DNA of 64,000 nucleotides from Pyxicephalus adspersus (lineage: Eukaryota > Chordata > Amphibia > Anura > Pyxicephalidae). The DNA is taken from NCBI RefSeq assembly GCF_032062135.1, contig NC_092868.1:48465163-48529162 (forward strand). Direction: 5' to 3'. A program made the translations under genes and the position numbers. The stretch's first letter is position 1. Each line of letters begins with the position of its first letter. The notes beneath the pieces were generated by a model. It was not told the DNA's origin. It saw only the letters and a list, made by a program, of their open reading frames with translations, and ran no database searches. Positions 48,366 through 60,213 of this stretch are shown here, in pieces.

Positions 48366-49819
48366 AGAAACAAAAAAAAATACATAAATGAGGTCATATT
48401 CAGGGGAGTCAGACTCCTACTGCTTTGAAGGCTTCTGAGTTACCTACATTTAGCTTTGTCCACCATTCCTATTTTTGTTTTCCAAATTCATATTGAATGA
48501 ATATCTAAAAATCTGAAAGCATAAGCAATAGGATCTTTTCACTAAAGAAATCTTTTTTCTTTTTAGTTTTGATGTTACCTTAATGCTGTTTAAAATATGA
48601 TACTTATATATTGTAGCTCAGGGTGAGGTGTTACCATTTTTTGTGTTCAACCTTGTTTTTGTGAAGGAAAATCCATTGTGTGGACCAAGGATAGCTTGTT
48701 TATATAATTCGTTGTGTTTTTTACTGTGTCAGAGAAGAGTTTATACTTGATTATGATTGTATGTAGAATATAATTGGTTGAACAGGAAGATTGGTGGCAT
48801 GCCTATTTTGTTTATTTTTCTCTTTCCATTGTAGCCTTTTTCTTGTACTTTAAGGCTGCAAGCAAAAATTGAGTTTGGGAAATAATAACACTAACACTAA
48901 AACTAACACTGGGCTCACAGCAGCAGTCACTTTGACTAAGGAGGAGTTCACCTCATTTCCTGTCCTAGTAACATTATTAGTGATTATTAGTGACATGTGA
49001 ATAAGGAGATTACATTGTGTGTTGTTTGGCAAAACTCCAACCAGATATAAAAGACAAAACAAATGCATCTCTGTATTCATAAATACATTATTATTAAGCA
49101 TTTCTTTAAACGTAAGCAGTGTAAAACCTTATGTTTGACTTTGTATCAGCCTTTTGCAATGAACTTTACTTTAGCAAAAGCTCTGGTTGTAGAAGGGAGA
49201 AACAGCAAAATAACATGTGGTTGAGTTGGAGATGTGCTAACAAGAAACTTTCTAGTAGAGGGAGAACAAAGTAACAGAAAGACAACCTCATCAGTCTTCT
49301 GCTTCTCCTTTGCTTGTCTAATAACAAAGCAGAAGGAAGTGGGTTGGCAGTGGTTGGACATAGGGGGAGTGAGATGAAGTGACCTGTTAAATTCCCTAAG
49401 TAGCCTAGCAGTAAAGTTAACTTGGGTGAAAATACAGTGCAGTGACTATGACCTGCTTGCTATAGTTAGGGTTTAAGAAATAGAAATGTGAAATATCATT
49501 AATTTACCCAATTCATCAATAAAATGTTATGAATAATAATAAAGAATAAATATAAAACACCATCAATCTAAAGCCAATTTAGAAAACATGAAAATATATT
49601 ATTTCCTATAGGCTATAAAAATGACAGTCACAAAATATGTTATCTGATAATGATTGCTGCATTTAAGTTTATCCCTCAAGTAATGCAACTCTGTCCTTAT
49701 CTCTACCATGCATAGACTAATTTTCAAGTAATATAACTTATGTGTATACTAACCACTAGCAAAAATAGGCTGCAGACATAATCTACAGAGCAAGTTGCAA
49801 TAACTTGTTTAAAAATAAA

Positions 49820-49821
<2 letters not shown>

Positions 49822-49871
<50 letters not shown>
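49822..49871. repeat. (TA)n microsatellite
   Basis: About 25 uninterrupted TA units. Confidence 0.97.
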
Positions 49872-49876
<5 letters not shown>

Positions 49877-50639
49877 ATTTTGTATTTTTATATACTTTTT
49901 GTTTTTTTATAATATACTATAGTCATTTAAAGATTTTCTTTGTTTTACTTTTTTGTCTATCTACTTTTTAATTAGGGGTTTAGGTCTTTTTTTTGTTTTA
50001 AACTTGTCAGTCAGTGGCTATTTCAACAATCAAAGTCAATCAGTGGCTATTTTCAGCCATAGTCCTTTTGATTAACAGAACACTCAAGCTGGCAGGTCAA
50101 GCAGCTGCATTTTCTTTTGAAATAGAATTTTCACCAGTGATTCGCTTATTCAGAGTCAAGTAGGACAATACATTTTTAGCACTAGTCATGGTTGATTTAT
50201 ACCTTAGCTGGCTGAATGCAAAGTGATCAGAAGAAAATGACCTTTGAAGTGTCTTACTGCAGTCTTCCTAGGACTCGAGCAGTGCATTTTTTGGGGCTGT
50301 GGGAGTACAAGTGTGTCTCTTGAAAGGAAGCCTAAATTTAGCTTCAATCTAATATATTGCAGTGCTCAGTGCAGTCTTCAAGAAAACAATATGAAAATAT
50401 AACCTACATTTTTAAGGCTAATATATATTTAATATTACTGTGTATTTATATTGTGCTGATATACTACACAAGGCTTGTGTCTCCTTACTGTAAAGTGAGT
50501 ATCACAGCAAAAAAAACTAAAAATAAAATAAAAGCAAAAAACAAGATTTTATATACAAGTGTTTAGGGTTTTTTGTTTAGGATTTAAAAATGTATAAAGT
50601 AGTAATGTCATATAATGGACTTGACCAAGGTAGCGCAGA

Positions 50640-51340
50640 CCTTTAGCCCCCTCAGGTACCACCTCCCACCTACCAACGATCCCTCTTCCCCCCAAAACAC
50701 TCGGAAATGTAACTGGACTTTAAAATGGCCGACAAACAGCCATTTATTATCAAATAAATAAATAACAGATAAGTAAAAACAGTTCAAACATAAATTACAT
50801 ACTTAACATAACATAAAATAAGCATTTAAAAACCAAATTAACATATCCATTAACATAACATACAACATTAATATACCAATACAATTCCCCATTAAACCTG
50901 TCAATCAACCTGCACTAAATTTACCCAACCAGGCTGCAGGCCTAGGAAAGTTCCGCATCAACCACATATACTTCCAATATATCACACTGGCCCCTAACCA
51001 CCCAGCACCGCCTCAGGGGCCCTACACTGTAACAATCATAAAGGGGGCACCCTACTGCTGGGTTGCCCCTTCCAAAATTACCACGAGGACTCTTACCTTC
51101 CTAAACCCCAACCGCCACTACCTAACCACAGGGAGGGAGGGTGGAAATTTTTTCTTCTGCAAAACTGTCCTATTTAATCCTTCTATTCCCCTCTGCTTTT
51201 ACTTCTGACCCGACCCTTAGCTAACCCCACCCCAAGCTCTCCTTACCACTAGTTAACCCTTTAACCACCTATTGGGGCTGCCCTCGCACCCTATCATGCA
51301 GGCCCTATGCCTATTTGCCTTGCTGCCAGCCTCACTTAGT
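50640..51340 (-). repeat. C-rich block, probably an unclassified retroelement in reverse orientation
   Basis: The plus strand is rich in C and A and poor in G for 500-700 bases (CCCCCTCAGGTACCACCTCC, CCTAACCACAGGGAGGG, AACATAACATACAACATTAA). Such strong strand asymmetry with clear edges is unlike the surrounding intron and resembles the interior of an inserted element. No protein motif or terminal repeat was found. Confidence 0.35.
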
Positions 51341-51829
51341 TGTAAAATCAGTACAAAAGTCAGTGTGGTCCTGGTTTTAGCCCTTTGAATGTTTATAGTG
51401 CATTTCAGATATGTTTTATATGTTTACAAATTCAGGGTTCTGATTCTGAAAAGTTTTTTTTCAGGATCTAAAATAATAATTTCAAATATTAAGGTTGCTT
51501 TAACATTTTCTTCTGTGACTGGCTGATGAAAAGTGTAGTTCTGCAGTCACGCAGTGTTTTTGTCATCTTACCGGAGCAATGCCAGATTTTTTATAGGAAT
51601 TGAAAGGACCAAAAGACTATTCACTTGGCAAAATGAATTTTCTTCTTTCAAGTGAAATTTCCCTTAGCTTAGTGACTCAGGGTAAGCTTTGCTGACTCCT
51701 TCATGTATTTGTCATCACATTTCTTGCACAAAAAGGTCAGCAAAGTTTGCCTCAATCACTGAGCAAAGTATGTATTTTTTGCAAGGGAATAATTCACTTA
51801 GCTAGTTGAACAGCCTAAGAATGACTTCT

Positions 51830-52106
51830 TCAAGCTTTTTAAAACGAGGAAACACTTCAAATATTTTTTAGGTCTTAGGGAACCCCTGACAATAATACCA
51901 ATATCCACAGCTCACAATACATTGGCTTAGTGGTCGTTGAGAGAAATGCCTGTTACAATGCTAGCTAGTGGGAAGAATGTCATCCTTACTGAAATGCCAT
52001 ACTTACAAAATGATCTTTGGTGTCAGTGGTAAATGATCCAAGAAGCACTAATTGCTCAAGGACCCCCTAGCAACCTCTTGAGGTACCCTGATTAGGAAAT
52101 ACTGGC
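51830..52106 (+). mobile_element. hAT-Charlie-like MITE
   Basis: Family words in order: GTCTTAGGGAACCCCTGAC, ATATCCACAGCTCACAATAC, AGTGGGAAGAATGTCATCC, AATTGCTCAAGGACCCCC and AGCAACCTCTTGAGG. Confidence 0.65.
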
Positions 52107-52507
52107 CAAAATTATTGTAGTAAATTAACCCTATTACTCCTTTCTGAGTTCTACCAGTGTATATGTGTTTTATCTCATAGTAGGGAACAGACAGATGTGA
52201 TTATCTGAGGAACAGAACCCTAAAAATGGAAGCTCCCATTCCAAAGCAATGTTGCATGATATTGCCAGGCAGTGTGCCACCCCATTTGGAGCAATTTTAA
52301 AGAGACCCTTCCACAACATCTTGCTCTAAAATTAGTGCCACTTTTCTGCTGGAAAATTGTCCCTATGGGCTCTCTTTATAAAATAGGCAATCTGACATTA
52401 TCTCAAATAATCTCTGGTGGAGAGTCAATTCCTGTCATGAAAACACATGGACCTGGACGATTAACTACCAGGGAATGCATGAGGGAATGTTTGATTCTCT
52501 GCTTTAT

Positions 52508-53026
52508 CAGAGGTTGGACTAAGTCATCACCCTTCAAGTCCAAGTCGAGTCCCAAGTCATTGACACCAAATCCCAAGTCAAGTCTCAAGTCACCAATAAT
52601 TTTTCCAAGTAGAGTCCCAATTCAAGTCAGTTAATTTATGCCCATTTTCCCTATAAAGAAACAGAGCCCAAGGATTTGTCCTCTGACAGCTGAAGAATGA
52701 AGGTAGTAAGGCTTCTGTTACACAGCCTTCTCCCCCCCCCCCCCTTCAGCTGTCAGAGGAGAAAACTTGGAATGCAAGAAAAGCAGGGAGGAAGGCAGTT
52801 CTATAGGGAGGAAGGCCTTCTATACCATAACAACGCCTTTCTCCCCGTCTTTCTTGCATTCTAAGTTTTCTCCTCTGTGCTGTGTAAGAGAAGCATCACT
52901 GCCTTCCTCCCTGCCCCCTTCAGCTGTCAGCAAAGAAAGCAAGTCATGCGTCAAGTTGCAAGTCGTTTATTAGGCAACTTTAGTCAGTCTCGAGTCCAAG
53001 TCACGTGACTCGTGTTCCAATCCCTG
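52508..53026. mobile_element. Non-autonomous hAT MITE, 519 bp, with intact 8-bp target duplication
   Basis: TGCTTTAT flanks the element on both sides (52500-52507 and 53027-53034). The left end reads CAGAGGTTGGACTAAGTCA and the complement of the right end reads CAGGGATTGGAACACGAGTC. Subterminal regions carry many AAGTC/GACTT words (about ten in 52515-52625, more in 52940-53010). The centre has inverted TTCAGCTGTCAG/CTGACAGCTGAA blocks and a run of about 14 C at 52730-52744. No coding capacity; ORFs here are repeat artefacts. Confidence 0.85.
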
Positions 53027-55002
53027 TGCTTTATACATAAAGCCCTAAGTGTGTATTATTGTAAAACCTCGAGTCCACCCACTGCTCCTCCACTGAAAGG
53101 TGCTACCTAGTAGGCCCACAGTTATTATTTAGTCATATATATTATTATATGTTAGTATATGTTCACAAAGCAAGTCCACCCTAATAATCCAAAGCCAGAG
53201 GAATGTTGCAGGCAGTCCAAAACATTGACAACCCAAAAGTATCAAACTTGTAGCAGATAATAGACTCCAGTATCTTTGCATTTTAGAATAACAATCTTGC
53301 CCTCTTCATTAATTCCATCCATAGCAATCATCTACCAATAAAAAGATTGCATTACATAGAGGTTATTAGGTGGATTAATTTTTAGGTGTCTTCATTATAT
53401 TTTCCTTCATGGTGGACATTTCTGATAGAGCAAACATCTGAAGATCAACCAGTCAACCACAACCTGTTGACCATTACTTTCTGCCTTTCCTTGAGTTTCC
53501 AATTTATCATCTAAGACCACATTCAACAAATTCTTTATTTAGGAACATTTTTTTCACCAAGGAGTCAATGTTTTGTTTGTTTTGAGCAAAACCTGTCATA
53601 GGTCAAGAGGCAGTGTGCCATTGCAGACCTTCTACTAATAATCTCACTCCTTTAGTTCTTGTTGGCTTCAGGAAAGAAGTAGTGATTAAGTGCTTCAGAA
53701 GATAAATAACTCAGAGTGTCAGAATATAGCTAGATGATACCAAGCTCAGAAGTAGATTAGCAATGGCAGCCATCATATTATAACAGGTTGCCTACACTAA
53801 GTCCTTCCCATCATGACATTAAGCCCCAATTGTTAAGTGGCACTCTGTCCAGATAGAGAACCCTTGCTCTCCACTAAGGTACTCTCATTGCCTTATATAT
53901 CTATTGTTACCCTTGAGGACAGTTATGTGGATCCCTAAAACAAGTCGGGTGCCAAATCTTCAACAAAGTAATGAAAACAATAGGAGATACCAATACCTCT
54001 ATTCACATTGGCTATGGACTTTCTCTTAATACTCAAGGTAGAACATCATGATTCCACATCTCTTATAAGAGGTTGCTAGACCTTGACATGGGCTGCTCAG
54101 CAGCTCACCACCTGCACCATAGCCTTAATGTCTAATGATCTATAATTAAACAAGGACTCTGAACAATTAGAACATGCTAATACCTTTGTAACATCAAGCC
54201 CTAATTAAACCATTAATTCCAATGGGTTAGGCTTACGCACTAGACAGTTATTGCTAAATGTAAATGAGATTATACAATCAGGTTGTTACACATGTGCCTA
54301 GCTTTAGAGATGAATCACATTACTAAACACAAATGGGAAACAATTGATCACTAGCTCATTGCTTATTCAAGTAATTGTCGGGGAAATAATTGAAACCACT
54401 TTTCAAAACTAGGACTGCTGCAGATGAAAAGTGGTCACATACAGCCCCTAATATTTAATGGTTACCCATGAGAATTTTTTTTCAACGTCATGAAAGACCA
54501 CATACATGGTGCTACTTTTTCACGGAAAGGGTTCCTCTGAGAATACATGTGCATTGTGCAATCCATTTAGTGCCTATAGGGGTTCTTCAACTTTCGATTT
54601 TAGAGTTTTGTTTTCTCGTTTGATTGTCTTTCTGTTGAAATAAAAGTGACAACCATCAATATTAAATGAATGGTAGGGAATTGTGCTGTCAGTATTTGTA
54701 ATAGGAAGATGTTGACACTCTGCAAGAATGGCCAGTTCCTTTAGCATCCCCTGACACTTCAGGAGCTTTCTTACATGCTTTAATAAATCTTGTATAGAAC
54801 TCAGGATCTTCTTTGTCCTAAAATACAAACATCTATTCCCTGTTTATTTGATTATAGCCAATCATTTTTTTAACAAAACTGACAAAATTGTATATTTTTA
54901 GCGACCTATCCATATTGGCATTAAGTCTGAGCTGTCAACACACATGTTGTGTATAGCTAAATTCTACATATGATGTCCAGGATAGTGACATTCTACATAC
55001 TG

Positions 55003-55093
55003 ATGCCCTGATTTAATAAAGGTCTCCAAAACTGTAGAGGACAGACTGTTATGGGAGAACCTGGATGATCCAGCAAACCTAGAATGGATTTCT
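55003..55093 (+). repeat. Fragment of the CTCTCCAAGG foldback family
   Basis: TGCCCTGATTTAATAAAGGT, CTCCAAAACTGTAGAGGAC and GATCCAGCAAACCTAGAATGG are one arm of the family. Confidence 0.65.
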
Positions 55094-55614
55094 TATCTCT
55101 ACATTCCATATAGGTTATAAGGGCTTTAAGACACAGCTAAATACTATATACTGTGTTTAGGTTAAAACACAGCTACATGTATGGCACCCAATATAGGCTA
55201 CATTTACATTCTTCATATAGTGTCTATGTTAAGACATATACATAATGTCCAGGTTAGGACACAAATATGTACAGTGTCCAGGATAAAATTAGGCTGCTGT
55301 CACAGATCAACATCAAAGCTGATCTGAGATTTGTACCTGACCCCAGCCTGCTGTATTCTGAATTGTGAGCCATAGGCATCACAGGTAGATCTCATCTGCT
55401 GCCTAATATACTTAGGATTAAGCCAGTCTCTGCCCAGCCTGTTAATCAGTCCTCCTATTTAGAGGCCACCAACAGTGGCCCTTTGTGCAGAAATGACATG
55501 GGACCCTCTGATGATGAGATGAGAATCATGTAGGATGTGTTAGGGTAAAAAAGGTAGATTCAGGCAGGTGAAGGAAGGGAAGAAAAGATTTCTCAGATAA
55601 TGGCATCGAATTCT

Positions 55615-56175
55615 AATTTTTCGGGACCTGCAAGAGCAATCAGGGGAGCAGAGCTGACAGCTCCACTCCCCTGATTGCTCTTGCAGCCCTACCAGAACTG
55701 TAATATGTGTTCTTGGATAGAGATTCTCTATCAAAGAACTCAGGAGTCCCGTGGCTGTGCTCAAGAGCGAATGCAGCCGTGATTGGCTGAGGAAAGCTAA
55801 ACCCTCAGGATTTTCCTTTCCTCAGCCAATCACAGAGCACTAGAGGTGATGAATGGGGAGACTTGTCCTCATTTAACCTCTAGTGCTCGGGGATCCCACA
55901 CTGACAGGAGGATTTCCGCGGCTGTGCTCATGAATGAATGCAGCAGTGGGAATCATCACAGGATGATTCCAGTGGCTGCAATAATTGATGAACACAGTCG
56001 TGGTACTCCTCCTGTCAGTGTCAGTCCCACAGCTGTGCTCATGAACAAATGCAGCCGTGGGAATCATCCTGTAACTTCCTTGAACTTTCCATGGTTCTGC
56101 GAAATCGGGTCGCCAAAATTTTGCTGACCCATTGGAAGTTCAAGGTAATTTTTGTAGGACTGGCAGAGGCCTTCT
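55615..56175. mobile_element. Foldback cluster related to the TAGTGTT hAT family
   Basis: 55628-55686 is a hairpin with 28-base arms (CTGCAAGAGCAATCAGGGGA at the left) and a three-base loop. 55781-55832 is a second hairpin (GATTGGCTGAGGAAAG against CTTTCCTCAGCCAATC). The words CATTTAACCTCTAGTGC and CCTCAGCCAATCACAGAGCA are shared with 14815-15107 and 19136-19680. From 55750 to 56070 a unit around GGCTGTGCTCATGAA, GAATGCAGC and GGGAATCATC repeats three to four times, partly inverted. The right edge ends CTCGCTCATCCCTAA, another repeat terminus. Composite and non-coding. Confidence 0.6.
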
Positions 56176-57489
56176 CGCTCATCCCTAATGGTGGTAGTAG
56201 TACCAGGTGGTAGCTGTAACAGGGATCCTCACAGGAGGACAGAAGTTAGGTCCTTGGAGGACTATAGTATGTTACTGTTAGGATATATTGTGGAAACATA
56301 CTACATATGACACATTAGAACATTATATTCTATAAACAAAGTATGTATGTTAAAGCCAAGCAGTGAATTCCCTTCCTTGATCTGCATTCTCCATCAATTG
56401 AAGAAAATCAGCACTGATAATACATATTAAGGTTACATTGGGGAAAGATCCTATGCTTAAATGCTCTCCCAGCCTAATCATGGGTAAAGCTGAATGTCTG
56501 ACCTGGATTAACAACTAACTAGCTGTTTTCCCCCACAGGGATTTGGTACCAACGATGTTTGCTAAATTCTTTCCCCTCTTTATTAATTGGTAAAGGTGTT
56601 CAGGACTTCAAATGTACATTCAAGGGTGGCATCAATAAAATTAAGCTTTATTGATTTTGAATAACGTATTAGGGAGATATACAACAAGAAAAGAGGACAG
56701 AAATTCAGTTTTAAGTGAGCATTAATCTTAAGAAAATCATTGTGTGTTGGGTCATTTTTGTGTACCAAAACAAAAGTACAATTAGGAAGTATCAGACTTC
56801 AAAGTGACCACTGGTTTCCCATAGAGAGCAAGATCGCCACTCAACTCAAGAAACTGTAAGACTTAACACACATTTTATTTTGTTGCATATGGACTGTCTT
56901 GGGCTCCATGTTTTTTTAGCAGATGAGTGGAGCACCAAGAAAAAAATTGCCTTTGTTATCCCTATAAAAAAATAAACTAAAATATCACTTAAACGAGTGC
57001 CCGTTATTTCTACAAAAACCACCCTCTTTAAGCACCTGTAACTTCTGCTAAATGCAGGTTACCTTTCCACTCCTGCTCTGAAGAGCAGACCTAGAGAAAC
57101 GACCTGCTTTGACACCTTTAACACCTTACTGCCGATGCCAAAATATCCAGGACACATTGATGTGATCCGAAGAAAGCTGTTGGGGGAATCAGAGGAGAAT
57201 AACGTTGCCACCAATCTTCAAATAAACTGTCGCCACATCACCTCAAATGCACCGACTGTGATTTCGGTAATTCAGTCTGTGTTGTTCCCATTAGCAGTCA
57301 AAGTTTTTCATTTACTTTCATTAGAAAGGATACAACTTTGCCAAACACTATTTGCATATAACTGAATTTGATTTTCAGTTACAGGATAAGATAAATATCC
57401 TGTAAAGTTCCATAGAGGCATCATATTTTTGTCCCTGGAAATGGTCATTCACATGCTCATTGCTAGGTCTTCTCAGAAAGTTAGCATGG

Positions 57490-58060
57490 GATCACCTTGC
57501 CCATGGAGTCTAAGTGATATCTTAGGGGTGATGGATCTGTAACCTTAAAGGTCGCTGGGCTCCTTGCTGCAATGTGCCACCAAGTTGCAACTTTTAGGGT
57601 GTTCCTCCCCAAGGAGGAGGGAGGCTTCATTGGGGAGACAGCAGGTGAGAGAGGGAAACCACAGTAATAGGGGTCAGAGATGGAAATAAGTAATCCCAGG
57701 TCTAGGTAATAAGCAGGTGGTAGGCTGGAGTAGGCCAAGGTCCAGGCAAGTGGCAAGTGTAGTCCAAGGTCCAGGCAAGGGGTCAAGGCAGTTGGCAGAC
57801 AGGGTAATCGAAGGTTCAAGTGAATGATTAGGGTAGATGGCAGGCAGGTGAAATCAAAGGTCCAGGCAATAGTCAAGGTGAGTAGCAATTACAGTGCAGA
57901 ATAGCAAGGTAGCTGGTAAAAAGTCACAGCACAAGTTACCAACACTGTTGAGGCCTAAACAGCCTCTGACCTTTTAAGGAGCCTCTCCTCCCTAGGCCCC
58001 AGGCAGTGACAGAGGGCCAGGAGAATCCTGTGCAGGTTCCTTTGGGGTGGTTCGTATAAT
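57490..58060. repeat. GC-rich dispersed repeat with 'AAGGTCCAGGCAAG' subrepeats
   Basis: CAAGGTCCAGGCAAG occurs at 57737 and 57769, with looser copies (AAAGGTCCAGGCAATAG, GGGTCAAGGCAGTTGGCAG) to 57870. The block then passes through TTTTAAGGAGCCTCTCCTCC, as the 25565 copy passes through GGCTCTCCTTAAATGG. The 135-residue minus-strand ORF reflects these subrepeats (repeated Leu-Asp-Leu-Gly-Leu) and is not a gene. Confidence 0.5.
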
Positions 58061-59582
58061 GGCTGAGTGGGAACCTACTGGTAATATGACACTTCTCCTT
58101 TTGTCTATAGTTTCCCCTAACAGCAGGACATTCTATGGTTGAGGGGTTGAGGGAAAGGGCCTTATTCCAACAACCTGTCTCCCAAATATTTGGGAAGGTT
58201 TGTTGGGGGAGATCTCCACCAGATATCCACCATATAAATATACATGCCCATAATTATTTTAAGAAACAGTTACCAAAATGTAAAAAAACACATATGTACC
58301 TAGAACATTACAGGTGTGAACACCTAATAGGCGCTAGTTTTTTACCGGCTAGGTTGCAGACAGTGTGGCACTCCATAGATGTCAAAGGAGTACTGGTCTG
58401 CAGGGAGGATGAGGGAGTCAATGGTACAGCTAAAAAATGTTGATGAGGGGTCCACAGGAAAGGGACCTGGGAGGATTCTTGACAACAGGTGAACTTTTAA
58501 TTTAAATATCTGCCTAGAGTTAAGCTTAAATGATTACCAGTTCTTCCTCCCTACGAATACAACAACACTCTAACTCTTCACTATTGTCAAATTCTCCCTT
58601 CAGCTTTCGGCTGGGAAAAAAAATCTTCAATATTTTCTGAACCGCCTCAGTGTTATCCTCTCCTGTCATGTCGGCAGGCTTGTGGGGTATAAATCATTTT
58701 GCGCATATTTACTTTCACTGTAAAACCTTAGTTGATTTGTACAGTGTTCTAGTGAGGTTTTAGAGTTTATTAAGTCTGCTATACACATGTCTGGATTATT
58801 TTTTTTTTTGTACTTTTGTACTTTTCAGTTTATGTACTTGTTTAACTAGTGTTGACACTTTCAGCTGAAACAAAATGTGGTACATGCACATTTCTCCATG
58901 TATTATCCCTTCAAAGATCCTGCAGGATCTACAGAAAACTAACTGATAGTCTCCCAGAAATGTGCTCGTTCTTCTGACAGCACCAGATATTTATTTGTGA
59001 ACCTAAGTGGTTTCTGCCCCATTCTGTTGTCTATGCTAAACTATAGACTCTCTTTCCTATTTCTCATATGTAAAACATAAATTAATCTGTAGTTGAACGA
59101 TAGGTACTGGAATAGCTAATTAGGTTTCTTGATATATGAAAGGAAGTATGGACAGGACACAGGTCAGGTCTGAAAAATCAATAAATTCTTTTTTTTTAAT
59201 TTATGATGATAAAACACATTCAACATTGTAATCATCAGTCCAAAATGGAACAAATAAGAAAAATTGATTGTTGTGGTGTACGGTATAAGTTTCTGCCCTG
59301 AGGGGGCTTACATCCTGTCCTGAACCTAATAAATATTGTAGAGGGTGGATGTTCTGAATGTGTTTTAAATATTTAGATAAAGAGAAGAAATGAGAAACGT
59401 GAGTAGTTTATTTTTAAGGCAAATAAAGGATTAACATTTATTGATCAAAAAATTATTGTAATATCTGTTATAGACATAGAACTTCCGATCTAATCATTAA
59501 TCAATCCTTAAACATAAATGTAGCATTATGTAGTGTTTACACCTATGAAGAGTGGTAATAGATTTTTTAGGGCTTATCTCAA

Positions 59583-59625
59583 ATTCCTGACGCGTTTCGT
59601 CTATTAAGGCTTCCTCAGGGGATTG
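59583..59625 (-). ncRNA. Hammerhead-ribozyme-like motif, both core boxes intact
   Basis: On the minus strand: TCCC, CTGAGGA, an extra A, GCCT-TAAT-AGAC (stem II with one mismatch), GAAA, CGCG between A and T, C at the cleavage-site position, then AGGAA. Helix I pairs two G with two C next to the cleavage site after one mismatch, then A with U. The surrounding AT-rich 59410-59640 is likely a Penelope-like terminal remnant. Confidence 0.6.
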
Positions 59626-60162
59626 CAGAGACCATAATGATGAAAAGCGCTAACAATAGATAGTGTGATTACTGCGCTTTAAAAATAAAATGGAGGTACT
59701 AAGGAAATATCCATGCCAAAGTACTCCCTGGGAACCTTTTAAAGACTGTGGGTAAATGACAATATTCAGCGATATTCATTGATAAGACAAAGCACAATAT
59801 TGTATGATGTTGTAGTTGGGATTTTGGATGTTGTTAAATGAGTTAGAAGAGAGTACTTTTACACCTACATAAATGTCCAATCTTAATGAAGTATAGTGAA
59901 GATTGATGGGATAATTCTTAATTACTTCTTGATGGTATTCGTAGACATAAATTAGTTAGGCTATGATAACTGGAATATAGGTACAAAAATTCTGGCCCTC
60001 ACATATTTAACGTCGGCTCTGCATACAGTTCCTTACTGTCCTCTATTTCCTATTAATATGTCCCAGATAGGTAGAAAAAAATATTTGTTGGTGTGAATAG
60101 TGGATGTGAGTAGCTGTTCCTTCTTAGGATTGTTTGGGGTTTAGGGTGAGTTAAGAAATGAC

Positions 60163-60213
60163 ATGCCGGCAGCCAGTCTTAAAGAGGACCTTTTTGAGAC
60201 TGGCTGCCGGCAT
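60163..60213. repeat. Perfect 17-bp-arm hairpin
   Basis: ATGCCGGCAGCCAGTCT at the left is exactly complementary to AGACTGGCTGCCGGCAT at the right, with a 17-base centre (TAAAGAGGACCTTTTTG) that can itself pair in part. It is strikingly GC-rich in AT-rich surroundings and could be a very short MITE. Confidence 0.85.

Noticed and set aside
55846..56127. 93-residue ORF with repeated Met-Asn-Glu-Cys-Ser words
   Set aside because: It follows the tandem and inverted units of a foldback transposon; the opposite strand shows an equally repetitive ORF.
57481..57888. 135-residue ORF on the minus strand
   Set aside because: Its Leu/Asp/Gly periodicity comes from the AAGGTCCAGGCAAG subrepeats of a dispersed repeat.
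58135..58443. 102-residue ORF considered as a gene or retrocopy
   Set aside because: No domain, no splice or poly(A) context and no family resemblance that I can support.
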